A stretch of DNA of 64,000 nucleotides from Actinernus sp. WN-2022. Its lineage: Eukaryota > Cnidaria > Anthozoa > Actiniaria > Actinernidae. The notes beneath the pieces are model-generated. The model was given only the letters and a program-made list of their open reading frames with translations. It did not search any database and was not told the origin of the DNA. Position numbers and translations under genes: made by a program. The stretch lies in the NCBI GenBank assembly GCA_030867875.1, contig JAOWCC010000064.1, positions 38,338,802 to 38,402,801 on the forward strand, written 5' to 3'. Positions 36,541 through 46,950 of this stretch are shown one piece after another. The stretch's first letter is position 1. Each line of letters begins with the position of its first letter.

Positions 36541-38243
36541 AGAGCCAATCTGGTGCGATAGATTATACCACGTGATAATCTCTATAAGTAATACCTTATT
36601 ACACTTAATTTTCGCGAAATTAAAGTGACGTGAAAATTAAGTGTAGCGAAAATTAGCATGCGCGCACATTAAGTGTAATAAGGTACCTTATCTAATACCT
36701 AGCCATTTAGGTACGTTTCCTGTGAAAGGCAGTTTCAGCGTTTCATTCATTGGCCTACCTTGTACTATGAAGTTGTGCACTTCCTTTGTTACCGTTACCG
36801 ATTTGTTACAGTCAGACATTGTGCCTTGCAGATTTTTACAATCTTGTGTGTTATGATTGCAAGTTTAATAAAAATCACATAGAACATTTATACGTCTTGC
36901 GGGTTCACTTTCATTTATAAGTAAAATGGCGAATGTAATGATTGGCCTATCGACGAAATCGCGAAAATTAAGTGAGTCAATTTATGAAAATTTAACAAAA
37001 TCGCGAAAATTAAGTGTCGCGAAATATGGCCAGTGTAATAAGGTAGATACAGAATGAGTGGTCGTGCTTTATCGAATTTACAAACTCGAGCTGAAAAGGA
37101 CACGAATTCTGTATATGACTTATCAAGCGTTTAGGCTGGTATAGAGTCGTGTTAATGTTTAGTTATTTTGGGGATACGACCTATTTCGGCCGAGAAAATC
37201 AAAGCAAAAAAATCTATAAATCAGGACGAAATCTGTATCAGATTTACAGATCACTTATCGCTTATTGATTTCCTTTGTTTTTGCTTCATGAATTATTCAT
37301 GAGTTCGATACAACACGGAATCGAATTTTGTAAATTATTTAAAAAAACTCAAACATAACTATTGAAACGCAATATAACCAAAATAAGTTTACTTTAAAAA
37401 GAGTAACATTTCTATAAATTTATCAAGGCTTCTTGTGTTCTAGTTGAATGCAATATTGATTTCACTGAATAATAATCCGGAATAATTCATTTTTACTTTA
37501 AAAATCAATGTTTTTATCTATGATTTATAGCTCAAAACAAATTTGCATTTCAAATTTTACTAGTTCAGTCAGTTGCGAAGTTAATTGAGTTTCGTCTCTT
37601 CTAATCTGAGATGGCACGATTTCAGCGATTTCTAAAGCCAAAAACATCAAAGGAGAAACAAGAGTTGCCTGAATATAGTATTCCATCCAGTATACTTCGT
37701 ATTCGACGATGAAATGGGGTACGTGTAAACATATTCCAGGGTGTTCCAGGGCTGGCAATCTACTCGAATGAAGGTGCAACTTTAGAATACCCGGCCACTA
37801 AAACTTGGGAGTCGTAACTGCTGGCTACATATACTGAAAGGTAAAATAATATAGCTAAGTAAAAGTCCTTTTAGTAAATAAAATAATGAATGATTTCATT
37901 CATTTATTTTTACATTAGAAGGCTAAAAGTTGGGAGGTGGTTTGAATATTTCAGGGGAGTACGGGATTGATGAGTACCTACTGGACAAGAACACTTACAA
38001 AACATTTGATTATTGAAATGGAACTCTTGCAACACTCTAGGTTATCGAACTGGAACACTTACAACACTCTAGATTATTCATTTGGAACACTTATAGAACT
38101 GGTGACGTATGTAGTTATATAAGTGTTCCAGTTGAATAACCTTAGAGTGTTGTAACTGTTCCAGTTTGATAATCAAGAGTTTTGTATTGCCGTTTATAGA
38201 GGTCATCACGTGGTATAATCTATCACACCAGATTGGCTCTCGC
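36541..38243. mobile_element. 1.7-kb element with ~40-bp terminal inverted repeats
   Basis: 'gagccaatctggtgcgatag' plus 'attataccacgtgat' on the left recurs inverted on the right ('atcacgtggtataatctatc' to 'agattggctc'). No transposase was recognised. The interior holds a smaller nested MITE and, at about 38035-38165, mirrored 'ggaacacttacaacactcta' blocks. Confidence 0.65.
36588..37047. mobile_element. Nested MITE with 'taccttattacact' ends
   Basis: Left 'taccttattacacttaattt' and right 'agtgtaataaggta' are inverted. Additional internal copies of 'gcgaaaattaagtg' and a secondary inverted end at about 36665-36685 show internal duplication. Confidence 0.65.
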
Positions 38244-38877
38244 ATTAATTGAATATTCACGAGTTTGATAAGTACTATTTACAATTCGGACTATATAAAC
38301 TAAAACGAATTATATAAAATAGTTACAATGGGTGACTATCCCAAGCTGACAATGAGTGATTTCGAAATTACAGTGAATGTATGGGGTTTCCCCTACTCGT
38401 TTTATTTAGCAAAGAATTGAAATAAAATCGATATTTAGACTTCACCTACTTGTTTCTTGTCTGTAGAAATTCTGAAGCCATTTTGCCTGAAATTGAGCGA
38501 GTTATGACGATTTTCTTGTTTTTTTTTTACTACTACTACAAAGAATAGAAGCGCGCCTTGGTTAACTCACAGACTGTGTATATTCTCTATATAGATGTTG
38601 CTGTGATAGAAAGGCGCCATGGAGTATAATGCATTAATGAGGTGACGTAAGATCAAGAATCGAACCAGTCTTTTCCTTACGCGGTCATGGGTTATGCAGG
38701 AAAGGTCAAATTCTCGCCATTTCAAACACGCATAGAAAGAGTATCCTCTGTAAGTCAAAAATGTCTTGGCAAAAGTAGGCTAAAAACCTTTCAAAGATTC
38801 ATATGTATAAATTTTCCCTTAAAACTGTAAAAAAATATTTTGTTTCATAGACACTTTTTAAAGCTTAAAAACTCTAT
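38244..38877. other. Intergenic DNA, nothing recognised
   Basis: No gene, RNA or distinct repeat identified. 'ttacgcggtcatgg' near 38678 echoes a motif near 7801. Confidence 0.4.
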
Positions 38878-40937
38878 TATATATATTTTTTCATGACTTG
38901 ATTTACTTTAGTACATCTAAATCAAATTTGCTTTCCTCTACACGTCACTTTATATATTTAACAGTATTGTCAATAACTAAATATTCACGACATATTATTG
39001 AAAATACAGGTTATCCTCTAGATTAGTTACACTCTTTGACTTTTTGATTCGTACTGTATTTATATGTATACCTTAGCGCTAGAACAGTTATTCTATTTCT
39101 GTAATTAATGTTGTAGAAGTTTAGATGAGTATAAATAAAATCAAACTTCAAAAATAGAACTTGACCGACTGATTATTAGTCGAGATGCTGTTGGAAATGA
39201 CGTTATGCGAATATTGGTTCTTGATTTAATTACAAATGTTTAGTTATTTGAACTTGCAAGGAGTATAAACCTGTTTTGGACAAATGTCGTTCACAGTCGA
39301 GTACGTATTGTTTTTCTTTAGAGGAAATGCAACTTACCTTTCATTGCAACTTACACAAGGAGGAATGTACAACGAAGCCGGAATCAAACTGGAATCGTTA
39401 ACTCTCTATAACTCTGATAATGTTTCAGACTTATGTCAGATTAGCAACCTTCTACACTGAGGTGAAGAATTGGAAAGGTCGATATAATAGGCATTTATAA
39501 GGGACACAAAAAGGGGGAAATATGATATTATGTTAATGATTTTGACATTGATGACGAACGGAGGCAATATTGAGATAAACAGTTTTGCCTTATTAATTAT
39601 TTACTTAAGAAAGGCTTGCTGTGAAGTTTTAAAATCCTTATTTATGCAAAATTTTACTAATTACTCAATCTCTTTTTTTTCTACAATTTAAAAAATATAA
39701 TATCATTTCAAAATTTCAAAACTTAACACTTTTTCCAGTTCCCAGGACCCGGTTTGAAGCAAGGATATCACTTTACCCCTGGGTTAGCGCTAACTATGTA
39801 ATTGTAATCTGTACATTACGGCGATTTAACCGGGCACAGAATAATATATAGCACTGAAAACATTTTGATTAAAATAAATTTCATGGAACTGAAAAAGCGG
39901 GCTAATTGCTATTGGATAAGGTTAGTATGTTTAACCTCTGATCTCAGGTTTAATAAAGAGGTATGTTATCGAGAATGTAAGTCTTAAAATAAATATGAGA
40001 CTTTCATTGATAACACTGGCTTTGTGTTCTCTTTAATGTTGTTGATAATTCTGGAAAAATAAAGTTATATTATTTCACTCGTTGGACAAATAATCTCTTT
40101 TGCCAAACAATTTCTTTCAGGCATCAATCAAACTGAACTGAAATGGTAAAATCAAAAAGGAAGAAAGAATTAAGATATGAAAATAACTTTCAATGAGAAA
40201 GGTTCTCGAATTTTTATTGGCTCGCCAAGCATTGAAATGGAATTTCTATATGTTTAATTAACTTTTCTCCACCTTAAACCCAGTGCTTTAATTAATAGTC
40301 CTGTATTGAATGGATGTTATGAATTGTTCAGGTTGGTTTTATGGCAAAGCTCACGAAAGGTTAGTTTTCCTAAATTTGCGAAATCACAAACGATTTAACT
40401 AACTCTCACTTTAATTGCTGGTTCTTTATTTTAAATTTATTTCTACCAAATATTTAAACAAAATTATACAACATATAAATGGTAAATATTATACATGGAT
40501 ACGGAAAAAACTTACATTAACTTATAATACGGACAAATATAGGTAAAATATCAGTCGCTAGAATTAATACTAGTTATATGACCATCTAAAAGTCGAATAA
40601 CTTATACTAACTATATAATTACAAGTCAGCGCTTTCAGTAGCATTTGATTTCGCTTTTGAATACAATAAAGCTGCTTTTGGATCTAATTGAACATGGGAG
40701 AGTATTCCAGGTTCGAGCGCCATTGTACCTAAAAGAGCCTTGAAACCTAGTTGTTTTAGCTAGCGGTAGTCTAAGCGGATCCTTGTTCCTTGCGTTACAT
40801 AATGGGGAAATTCATACTATATTTAAACACTTTGTCTCTCTTTCCCCCCTGTAAAATAATTGAAGCGACATTCACTAATCTACTATGTTTCAATCGTATT
40901 GTTTTTATTAATTAAAAGCATTTGCTACCAAGGAACA
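38878..40937. repeat. Copy 2 of the ~2-kb duplicated sequence
   Basis: The same-orientation partner of 32290-34748 without the MITE. Several short indels distinguish the copies (for example 'gatattatgttaatgatttt' versus 'gatattatgttgatgatttt'). Confidence 0.85.
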
Positions 40938-42285
40938 CTAGTTGTTTTATTTGGACGAGTTATTAACATGATCTTGACAAGCATTCATTATTAGAGCTTT
41001 CGATTCGCCTACAATTGCAAAACTAGTATTGAAGTTTTTCATGGTTCTTATGTAAAGGTAAGTATGTAATATTTGTTACCAGAAGAATTCGATGAATTTA
41101 CTGAGTCAATATTCAGCTTGAAATATGAGGTAAGAATTAAAATAAACAAGAGGCTGTACGCAGCCTGTACTCGGGCCATATCGGTCTAGTTCCAGGCATT
41201 TCTGGCTTGGCAATTTTTGTGATGGGTTGATGAGATCATTGTTATTTTAGTACTGGTTTGTGATGAGCCGTGATGGTACAAACTAGTACAAACTACTGGG
41301 ATCTGTTAACACAATCAGAATAAAAGCCAGCCAGATGCAGTGTACGGGAAGGACGGAAGACTTTAAACTGACTAAACAATTAACGATATCCCAATATTCA
41401 TGCAAGTAACAAATTGGAAGTAGTGTCAGAGATTGTAACATGGCTTCATAGTTAATTGAACATAAAAACGGTAAGCTAACTATGTATTTCGTGGCATGGA
41501 GTTCTTTCTAACCTAGTCATTAAATCAATGGACTGCGACGACCGAAGCCTGGGGACTAGTCTAACATATGAGTCATTTATTGCATTTTGTGGCGCAACTA
41601 AAAGAAATTATACCAGTAGCTAAATTGGTGGAGGGTTGTTAGCATTCAGTGCTCAGTAACCATTTTCCCTATTTAGCCATCTAAGTGTTTCAAAGACAAA
41701 AGCCTTTTATATCTTTCCTCGTTAATGCTTTAAATAATATTTTTTTTATATATGTAAAATATCAAGAAATGATATATTTTGCCAGAATATCATAGAAATG
41801 CCGAAGACACGACTATGTTCGTCATGGATGTGAGAGTGTCGTAGGGGATTTCGTGTTATATTGCTTTCTCACCTTTCTGTATGACGAATCTTTTGTAAAT
41901 AAAAATCAAATAAAGGTACATTATTCAAAGTTACCATTTCTTATTTCTCCAGTTGGTATAACAAGCAATTATCTGCATATGAATATATGGCTGGCGTCGG
42001 CATGAGCGAAGGGAAACTCTGAACTGTCTGAAGGAACACTAAGGTCTTTCAATGCGAATACTTATAATAAGAGCGGGCTATATATAGTTTCATCACCGAA
42101 TGGTACCACTTATCAGTATTTTTACTCGCTCCCTCATCGTAAAGTTTATTATCCTTTTTGCCTTTTCCCTCATTATTGGTGACGAATTCGTCGATAAATT
42201 TTATATTGCACAGGGGTTTTGGATTCACGTTTCTTTCAACGACTACATTACGCATGCGGAATACGGAAATGAGCTGTCCGCACTG
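40938..42285. other. Intergenic DNA, nothing recognised
   Basis: I see no gene or RNA. The open frame at 42100-42519 only becomes recognisable as LINE-derived after about 42290. Confidence 0.4.
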
Positions 42286-42287
42286 GC

Positions 42288-42748
42288 CTGGACACTAGCC
42301 GAAGAGCAAATGTTCTCGCTTGTATGGGATACGTTTCATATGTGGATGTTAGTCAACAAACTAAAGCTTAATAATGATAAGACAGGGGTTCTAGTTATTA
42401 ATGCGAAACATAGTCAGTTCAAAATTGCGCCTCTCGCCTTATTGTTGGTGGTGGAAAGTATGACCATATTTCACCTGTTCTTCAGCGTCTCCACTGGCTA
42501 CCCGTACAAAAACGAATGACCTATAAGATATTACTTCTTACATATAAAGCTCTAAATAATCTGGCTCCTATTTACATTCGTGATATGGTAGAGTACTATA
42601 CTCCTCGTAATCTTAGGTCTGCCAATAAGTTCCTTCTGAAGGTTCCTACAGTCAATTTAAAGAGCTATGGAGAAAGGGCTTTTTCTGTTATTGCGCCAAA
42701 ACTGTGGAATTTGTTGCCACTTACTATTAAGTTATGCCCCTCAGTGTG
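42288..42748 (+). pseudogene. CR1-like LINE C-terminal fragment
   Basis: 'WMLVNKLKLNNDKT' followed, after an internal deletion and frame change, by 'RMTYKILLLTYKALNNLAPI' and 'SYGERAFSVIAPKLWNLLPL', the typical C-terminal tail of CR1-like reverse-transcriptase proteins. It is a dead fragment. Confidence 0.8.
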
Positions 42749-42848
42749 AGTCTTCAACGCTAACTAAAGTTAAAAGCATATTTACCTAAGGAAAGCCTTT
42801 ATTAGTTTAGTTATTAGTTTAGAAGTTGGAAGGATTTCTTTAAAGTCT

Positions 42849-43421
42849 TTGATATATCGCAACATGTTACATTTTTGGATGCACCTTGAGAATCTTCCTG
42901 AAAATAGTATCGCCAAACAATGTTTTCTTATTTCAAACGATCTAGCATCGTCCAATAAAACGAGCTTCATGAACTCAATTAATAAACTTTTAGAGCTTTT
43001 CGAAACACCAAGACAAGAAAGATCTTACTCTCCTAATGATAGGTTAAATCCAATTAAAAAGTTTTTATCTGATATTGAAATGAATATTATAAACGAATCA
43101 AAGGTACATCAAATGAAACGTATTCGATTGAACAAGAAGCTCGTCTTTTATTCTACATTTAAACATGATACCAATAGTTCCGATTACCTTGACATGATTA
43201 AGAATATGAAGCACAGACAAATGGTAGCGAAATTACGATCAGGAAATCATAACTTGAATATAGAAGTTGGTAGACATGCTCATCCTAAATTACCAAGAGA
43301 ACTAAGAAATTGTCACCATTGTTCGTCATCAGATGTTGAGGATGAAACACATTATCACAATTTTCTACAGTTAGATAATAATCACAAGATTTTGTTCTTA
43401 TTCAACAATGTTAGTAGTATC
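42849..43421 (+). pseudogene. LINE C-terminal region interrupted by the viral element
   Basis: An open frame ending in a Cys/His cluster 'NCHHCSSSDVEDETHYHNF', the zinc-knuckle-like tail of jockey/RTE-like proteins. Homology and AT-rich composition stop at about 43421. The frame then runs into GC-rich sequence unrelated to LINEs. The rest of this LINE should lie beyond the right end of the element. Confidence 0.7.
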
Positions 43422-43764
43422 AGGGGTCACTTGGCGGCAGATTCTCTGCCTCCTGATTGGCCGAAACAGGGGGCGGGGCCTAAAACGACGGCATTACGCA
43501 CGCGGTCCCTCATTTCGCGCGTTGTGCCGCCAAAGGCCCCAAGGGGCGGGGCTTAAAATAACGTCACGTGACGGGGCAAGTGCCTGTCACCCGCTGGGGG
43601 CCAAACCCAGGCCTGGGATTGGTCGGCAGTTTAGGGGGGTCCCGCCAGGGGTGGAGGGGGGGTTTTGTCGGGAGAAACCAAACCCAGGCTTCGGATTGGC
43701 TGGCCGGAAAAGACCCCGGGTCGTATAAAAAAGTGAACCCCCTTTGTAAATTTCAGTGTGAACG
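43422..43764 (+). promoter_or_regulatory. Left-terminal promoter with GC boxes, CCAAT, E-box/CRE and TATA
   Basis: Upstream of the first ORF are inverted CCAAT boxes (ATTGG at 43456, 43618 and 43695), GC boxes (43469-43478, 43543-43552) and the palindrome ACGTCACGTGACG at 43561-43573. A TATAAAA box is at 43724-43730, about 35 nt ahead of the ATG at 43765. A 'ccaaacccaggc..ggattgg' block is repeated directly (about 43600 and 43677). This is a typical RNA polymerase II viral promoter layout. Confidence 0.75.
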
Positions 43765-44436
43765 ATGCTCCCTACGTGCTTTTGTGGGTGTTACGCTAAA
43801 GCCGTCAAAGGATTAGTGGGGACACCAGAGTGTGTTTACAAGTGTGGACAAACAGCGGATTACAAGTCGAAACCCCCAGTGCTGCCGTGCAGTTTTTATT
43901 TTACGGAGCAAGACCTGCCTTTGGTGAAAGCGGCCATCCCGGTCGGAACTTTATACAACACGTTTCCCAAGTGTGGCCACAATTTGTGGATGAAAGTGGG
44001 GGTGAGCCGAAGCGTGAACAATCCGAACCGCGTGTTCTTCACGTGCACGGCGCCGTCGCCCAACCCGAAGTGCGAGTTTCCGCTGGGATTTATGTGGGCC
44101 GGCCCCCCGGCAGAACCTATTGGACCCCCACCCCCTAAGAAAGCACAATACTACGCGTCGCCATGGACGTCACAGGCCCCCCAAGAAAAGCCACCCGCCG
44201 CTTGGATCAATCCCAACACCGCTACGCCTCTTACGGGTCCCCCCGTGGAGAGTCTACAGTGTCCCCCGAGGGGTCCCCCGGCGGGGAATGTGTGGAAACC
44301 GGCAGAGACGTCCTCCGGACCCCCCACTGGTACAACGGCCGAGGGTCCCCCGCCGTCCCCACCCTCTATAGACATCCCGACAACGAGCCGGTCCCCTCAG
44401 GCTCGCTACCAGCCCCACGCGAGCTATTGTTATTGA
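43765..44436 (+). CDS. GRF-like zinc-finger, proline-rich accessory protein
   Basis: 223 aa. The N-terminal part has Cys pairs ('CFCGCYA', 'ECVYKCG'), then a GRF-type zinc-finger pattern at about residues 70-112: Cys-Gly-His, 'NNPNRVFFTC', 'KCEFPLGFMW'. GRF fingers bind single-stranded nucleic acid or DNA ends in cellular and viral DNA-metabolism proteins (family knowledge). Residues 115-223 are a Pro-rich low-complexity tail. The ATG lies about 35 nt behind a TATA box and has A at -3. The last 274 nt overlap the next ORF in another frame. It is probably an early accessory protein acting on DNA; the role is inference. Confidence 0.75.
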   Translation: MLPTCFCGCYAKAVKGLVGTPECVYKCGQTADYKSKPPVLPCSFYFTEQDLPLVKAAIPVGTLYNTFPKCGHNLWMKVGVSRSVNNPNRVFFTCTAPSPNPKCEFPLGFMWAGPPAEPIGPPPPKKAQYYASPWTSQAPQEKPPAAWINPNTATPLTGPPVESLQCPPRGPPAGNVWKPAETSSGPPTGTTAEGPPPSPPSIDIPTTSRSPQARYQPHASYCY

Positions 44437-44984
44437 ACCAAGAAGACCTAGATTTGGGGGACATGCCGGACAACCGGGATTTACCCGCCCTAAAAGCCGG
44501 GTGGGCTTTGCACAAAACGCTCTACGTCATGACGTGCATCCGGGAATGCATGCGAGAACGGGGCCGTCACTGCGAGGGGTGTCACTACAGTCAACAGAGT
44601 CAACAGGACGAACGTTACCATTCCTGTTTATGGTCTTTTTCCGAGGAAAGCTTTACCGAGCGCGTGGTGAAGGCCCAGTCTTCTATTACCCTAGAGGCTC
44701 TACGGGCTACGGGCTACCGGGCTTTGCAGAGTTTGCACCTCTCGGGGATTATTGCTCCCCTTACGTATACCGTGTTTGAACAGTTGCAAAAACTAAAGGA
44801 GGCTGAGATTTACGAGGTCTACAAACGGTATTATTTTGAAGAAATCGAAGACCCTACCATTACGTACAAGAATCGAATTTGGCATGCGTTAGGCCAGGCT
44901 TTAATTTACGAAGACAATCCCCAAGACTATGTGGAAATTGGAGTGTTAACCCTTGTGGCTTTATTTGATTCAACCACTATGTAA
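44163..44984 (+). CDS. Overprinted accessory protein with Cys/His cluster
   Basis: 273 aa in a different frame from the GRF ORF. The ATG sits in a near-perfect Kozak context (GCCATGG), so leaky scanning from the same mRNA could express it. The first ~90 residues (in the overlap) are Gly/Pro/Ser-rich. The unique C-terminal part is folded-looking, with a Cys-x2-Cys...His-x-Cys cluster at 'RHCEGCHYSQQSQQ' and 'YHSCLW' followed by helices ('VYKRYYFEEIED'). I do not recognise the family. A poly(A) signal follows 9 nt after the stop. Confidence 0.7.
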   Translation: MDVTGPPRKATRRLDQSQHRYASYGSPRGESTVSPEGSPGGECVETGRDVLRTPHWYNGRGSPAVPTLYRHPDNEPVPSGSLPAPRELLLLNQEDLDLGDMPDNRDLPALKAGWALHKTLYVMTCIRECMRERGRHCEGCHYSQQSQQDERYHSCLWSFSEESFTERVVKAQSSITLEALRATGYRALQSLHLSGIIAPLTYTVFEQLQKLKEAEIYEVYKRYYFEEIEDPTITYKNRIWHALGQALIYEDNPQDYVEIGVLTLVALFDSTTM

Positions 44985-44992
44985 TTGGAGAC

Positions 44993-44998
44993 AATAAA
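44993..44998 (+). terminator. Poly(A) signal AATAAA for the GRF unit
   Basis: A canonical AATAAA sits just after the stop of the 273-aa ORF, followed by a T/G-rich stretch ('agacttttgtttg'). It would end both overlapping ORFs' transcript. Confidence 0.7.
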
Positions 44999-45238
44999 AG
45001 AGACTTTTGTTTGAGTAAAAACAACTTTGTTTCTGTTAATTAAAAATAAAATACATGGTTGGGGTGGCCCATTTCAGGCACACCAAATTAATTAAATAAT
45101 ACATGTATTTGAATAAAATATCAGGTATCCTTTCAACCAACAAAAATGTATTAATAAAAACAATTAAAAAATATTTACATATATACAGGCCATCCCGTGG
45201 GGCCCATTCAAGAGAGAGAAAATATCCGTTGAGAAAAA

Positions 45239-45450
45239 AGTGGGCTAATCGCCCTAGTATTTATGAAAAGTGGGCTTAATCGCCCTAGTATGTATGAATT
45301 TTTTGAAAAAGTGGGCTAATCGCCCTAGTATTTATGAAATAGAAAAAGGGGCTAATCGCCCTAGTATTTATGAAATAGAAAAAGGGGGCTAATCGCCCTA
45401 GTATTTATGTAATAGAAATTTTGAAAAGTGGGCTAATTGCCCTAATAAGT
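45239..45450. repeat. Six ~40-bp tandem repeats with a GGGCTAATCGCCC core
   Basis: Copies start at about 45239, 45270, 45310, 45348, 45387 and 45427. Each carries 'gggctaatcgccctagta' and then an AT-rich spacer of variable length. The core has a GGGC/GCCC inverted repeat around TAATC, so each copy could be a protein-binding site or form a small hairpin. It lies between the 3' ends of the GRF unit and the minus-strand RING-exon gene, with no ORF. Confidence 0.85.
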
Positions 45451-45497
45451 TTTAAAAAATTTAGAAAAAAGAGAAGAACTTCCCGTGGCATAATTTT

Positions 45498-45767
45498 TTA
45501 GAAAACGAATCCATAATGTTGCTGGTATTCGCGATCGATTGGTAAAACAACAATGCCAAAAACGGTTCCATGGTGAAACAAAATTAGGCTTCCCGCTTTT
45601 ATGTAAAATAGGTGCCGGAATTTCTCCTGGCAAAAATAGCACCGGGGGACTTCGTTTCTATTGAGAAATGTAGATATCCTGGAGATTAAGCAGGCGGCAC
45701 ACACCGTTCTCCTACAACAGGGTAGAGGTGGTAAAATATCCTCCTGTATTGTGTTACATTTAAAACA
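45498..45767 (-). CDS. Alternative 3' exon c: second RING-like zinc exon
   Basis: An acceptor AG lies at 45769-45768 after a T-rich tract, and the exon is open from its first base (phase 0) to a stop at 45498. It opens with Cys-x2-Cys ('CFKC'), then 'LPCCRRTVCAAC', then 'PRCYFCQEKF', and a tail 'FYIKAGSLILFHHG'. The layout matches the exon at 45863-46144 position by position, so the two are tandem duplicates. The Cys pattern resembles a RING-type E3 ligase finger, but it is short and atypical. No independent ATG fits; it needs splicing to the leader exon at 46915-46950. Confidence 0.6.
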   Translation of the reverse strand, partial: CFKCNTIQEDILPPLPCCRRTVCAACLISRISTFLNRNEVPRCYFCQEKFRHLFYIKAGSLILFHHGTVFGIVVLPIDREYQQHYGFVF

Positions 45768-45862
45768 CTAAAAAATAAAAAATAAAATTTAGGTCTAATT
45801 TATGCCACGGGAGGAACTTCAGGAAAATATCTAAAAAATTCCAATGGCGTAAACTTTTCCTT

Positions 45863-46144
45863 TTATCGAGAGTAAACAAGATTATAACGTCGACTATATT
45901 TTTCTGTTAAGGGTAAAGTTATGCACCCAAATGTGATGCCATGACGAAAAATTATAATGGAACCCGCCCGAACATAGAATGGATGTCTCATTCTTGTAGC
46001 ACAATAAAAACATTCGGGGTGTCCCTCTTTCCTCAGGTCCGGTTTCAACAACCCCACAAAGCATGAGGGACATATTGTTTCGCCACAACAAGGCATAGGC
46101 GGCAACTGTTGTTGTTGTTCTGGCAGATGGCCACAGTGTAAACA
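45863..46144 (-). CDS. Alternative 3' exon b: first RING-like zinc exon
   Basis: An acceptor AG lies at 46146-46145 after 'ttttattttttct', and the frame is open in phase 0 to a stop at 45863. It reads Cys-x2-Cys ('CLHCGHLPEQ'), then 'MPCCGETICPSC', then 'PECFYCATRM', then 'FYVRAGSIIIFRHG'. The order C-x2-C, CC, C-x2-C, C-x2-C fits a compact RING-like or zinc-ribbon fold. The hydrophobic 'AGSIIIF' tail is shared with exon c. The likely role in ubiquitin transfer is inference only. Confidence 0.6.
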   Translation of the reverse strand, partial: CLHCGHLPEQQQQLPPMPCCGETICPSCFVGLLKPDLRKEGHPECFYCATRMRHPFYVRAGSIIIFRHGITFGCITLPLTEKYSRRYNLVYSR

Positions 46145-46166
46145 CTAGAAAAAATAAAATAGGAAT

Positions 46167-46658
46167 TTAACACTCGATGTGGAAGAAAAGCTTACGCCAC
46201 GAAAATCTGCCCCACCCCTCGTGATCCACTTGAGAATAAACGGGGTGGTGAGGGCAACGCTTATAAATAATTCCAACGTTACAGTGACGTTGGCATACGG
46301 TTGTATTCGAATGGCACCTACGGCACCACCGGAATGTAAATTCCGTCAGCGGTTCGATAAACATGACGGCATTGACAGGGTCGATACCCCAAAAGCGTTT
46401 GTTATGTGGGAGTTCCTGGAAACTATTGTCCCAACAGTAGACTGATTCAAATTCCCAAGTATCCAGACAGGTAATTAGCAAAAGGGTAGGAAAAAATAAT
46501 TTTGTATGTTTTGTTTTCCTCTTGTCTGGCCTCTGTTGTCCACAGACGTAGGCCCCAATCCGTGCTATGATTTCCATAGGTAGACCAAATTGTCTTAAGA
46601 AGAGTGAATGGTGAATGAAGTGATTGTCGTTAAGATTAATAGCCACCGGACCAAAAGT
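46167..46658 (-). CDS. Alternative 3' exon a: Cys/His-rich protein with F-box-like start
   Basis: An acceptor AG at 46660-46659 opens the exon in phase 0, and it runs to a stop at 46167. Early residues 'LPMEIIARIGAYVCG' resemble the start of an F-box (LP.EII..I). The C-terminal third is a Cys/His cluster ('WCRRCHSNTTVCQRHC', 'YKRCPHHP') like a B-box or PHD-type zinc finger. It lacks its own ATG in good context and is in phase with the leader exon at 46915-46950. A donor-like GTAAGC at 46195 is in phase 1 and would not join the RING exons in frame. Confidence 0.55.
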   Translation of the reverse strand, partial: TFGPVAINLNDNHFIHHSLFLRQFGLPMEIIARIGAYVCGQQRPDKRKTKHTKLFFPTLLLITCLDTWEFESVYCWDNSFQELPHNKRFWGIDPVNAVMFIEPLTEFTFRWCRRCHSNTTVCQRHCNVGIIYKRCPHHPVYSQVDHEGWGRFSWRKLFFHIEC

Positions 46659-46914
46659 CTGTTCGGAAAAGAAAAATTAAAAAAGAAAAATTAAAAAAAA
46701 AAAACGAATAATGTTTTAGAGAAATTAGTTCGCTAGAGGCGCTCTGACAAGAGCGGAGATCCCCCCGGTGGGGACTTCGAGAAAATCCTATAAAAATTAA
46801 TCAAAACTTTACTCAATGGGGAAATGTTTGCCAATAAAATGAACGGCTCTGTGAAGCAGAGACCGAACGTTAACACTGTTTTAGGGAGGTGGGAGAACAT
46901 CAACAACAACTTAC

Positions 46915-46950
46915 TTGAGCCAGGTTGAGTGTGGGTACGCCTCGGATATT
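46915..46950 (-). CDS. Leader exon 4 of the minus-strand early gene
   Basis: 36 nt between an acceptor (…tttttctag) and a donor (CAA|GTAAGT), both strong, in phase 0. It encodes 12 residues ending 'PTLNLAQ'. Its donor is in phase with all three downstream acceptors (46658, 46144 and 45767), which is what a common leader with alternative terminal exons requires. Confidence 0.55.

Noticed and set aside
43422..43556. Extension of the LINE ORF into the viral promoter as coding
   Set aside because: The last ~45 codons of that frame are GC-rich promoter sequence with CCAAT and GC boxes and no LINE similarity.
46190..46200. Splice donor joining exon a to the RING-like exons
   Set aside because: The GTAAGC at 46195 is in phase 1 while both RING-like exons need phase 0, so the joined frame would lose the Cys pattern.
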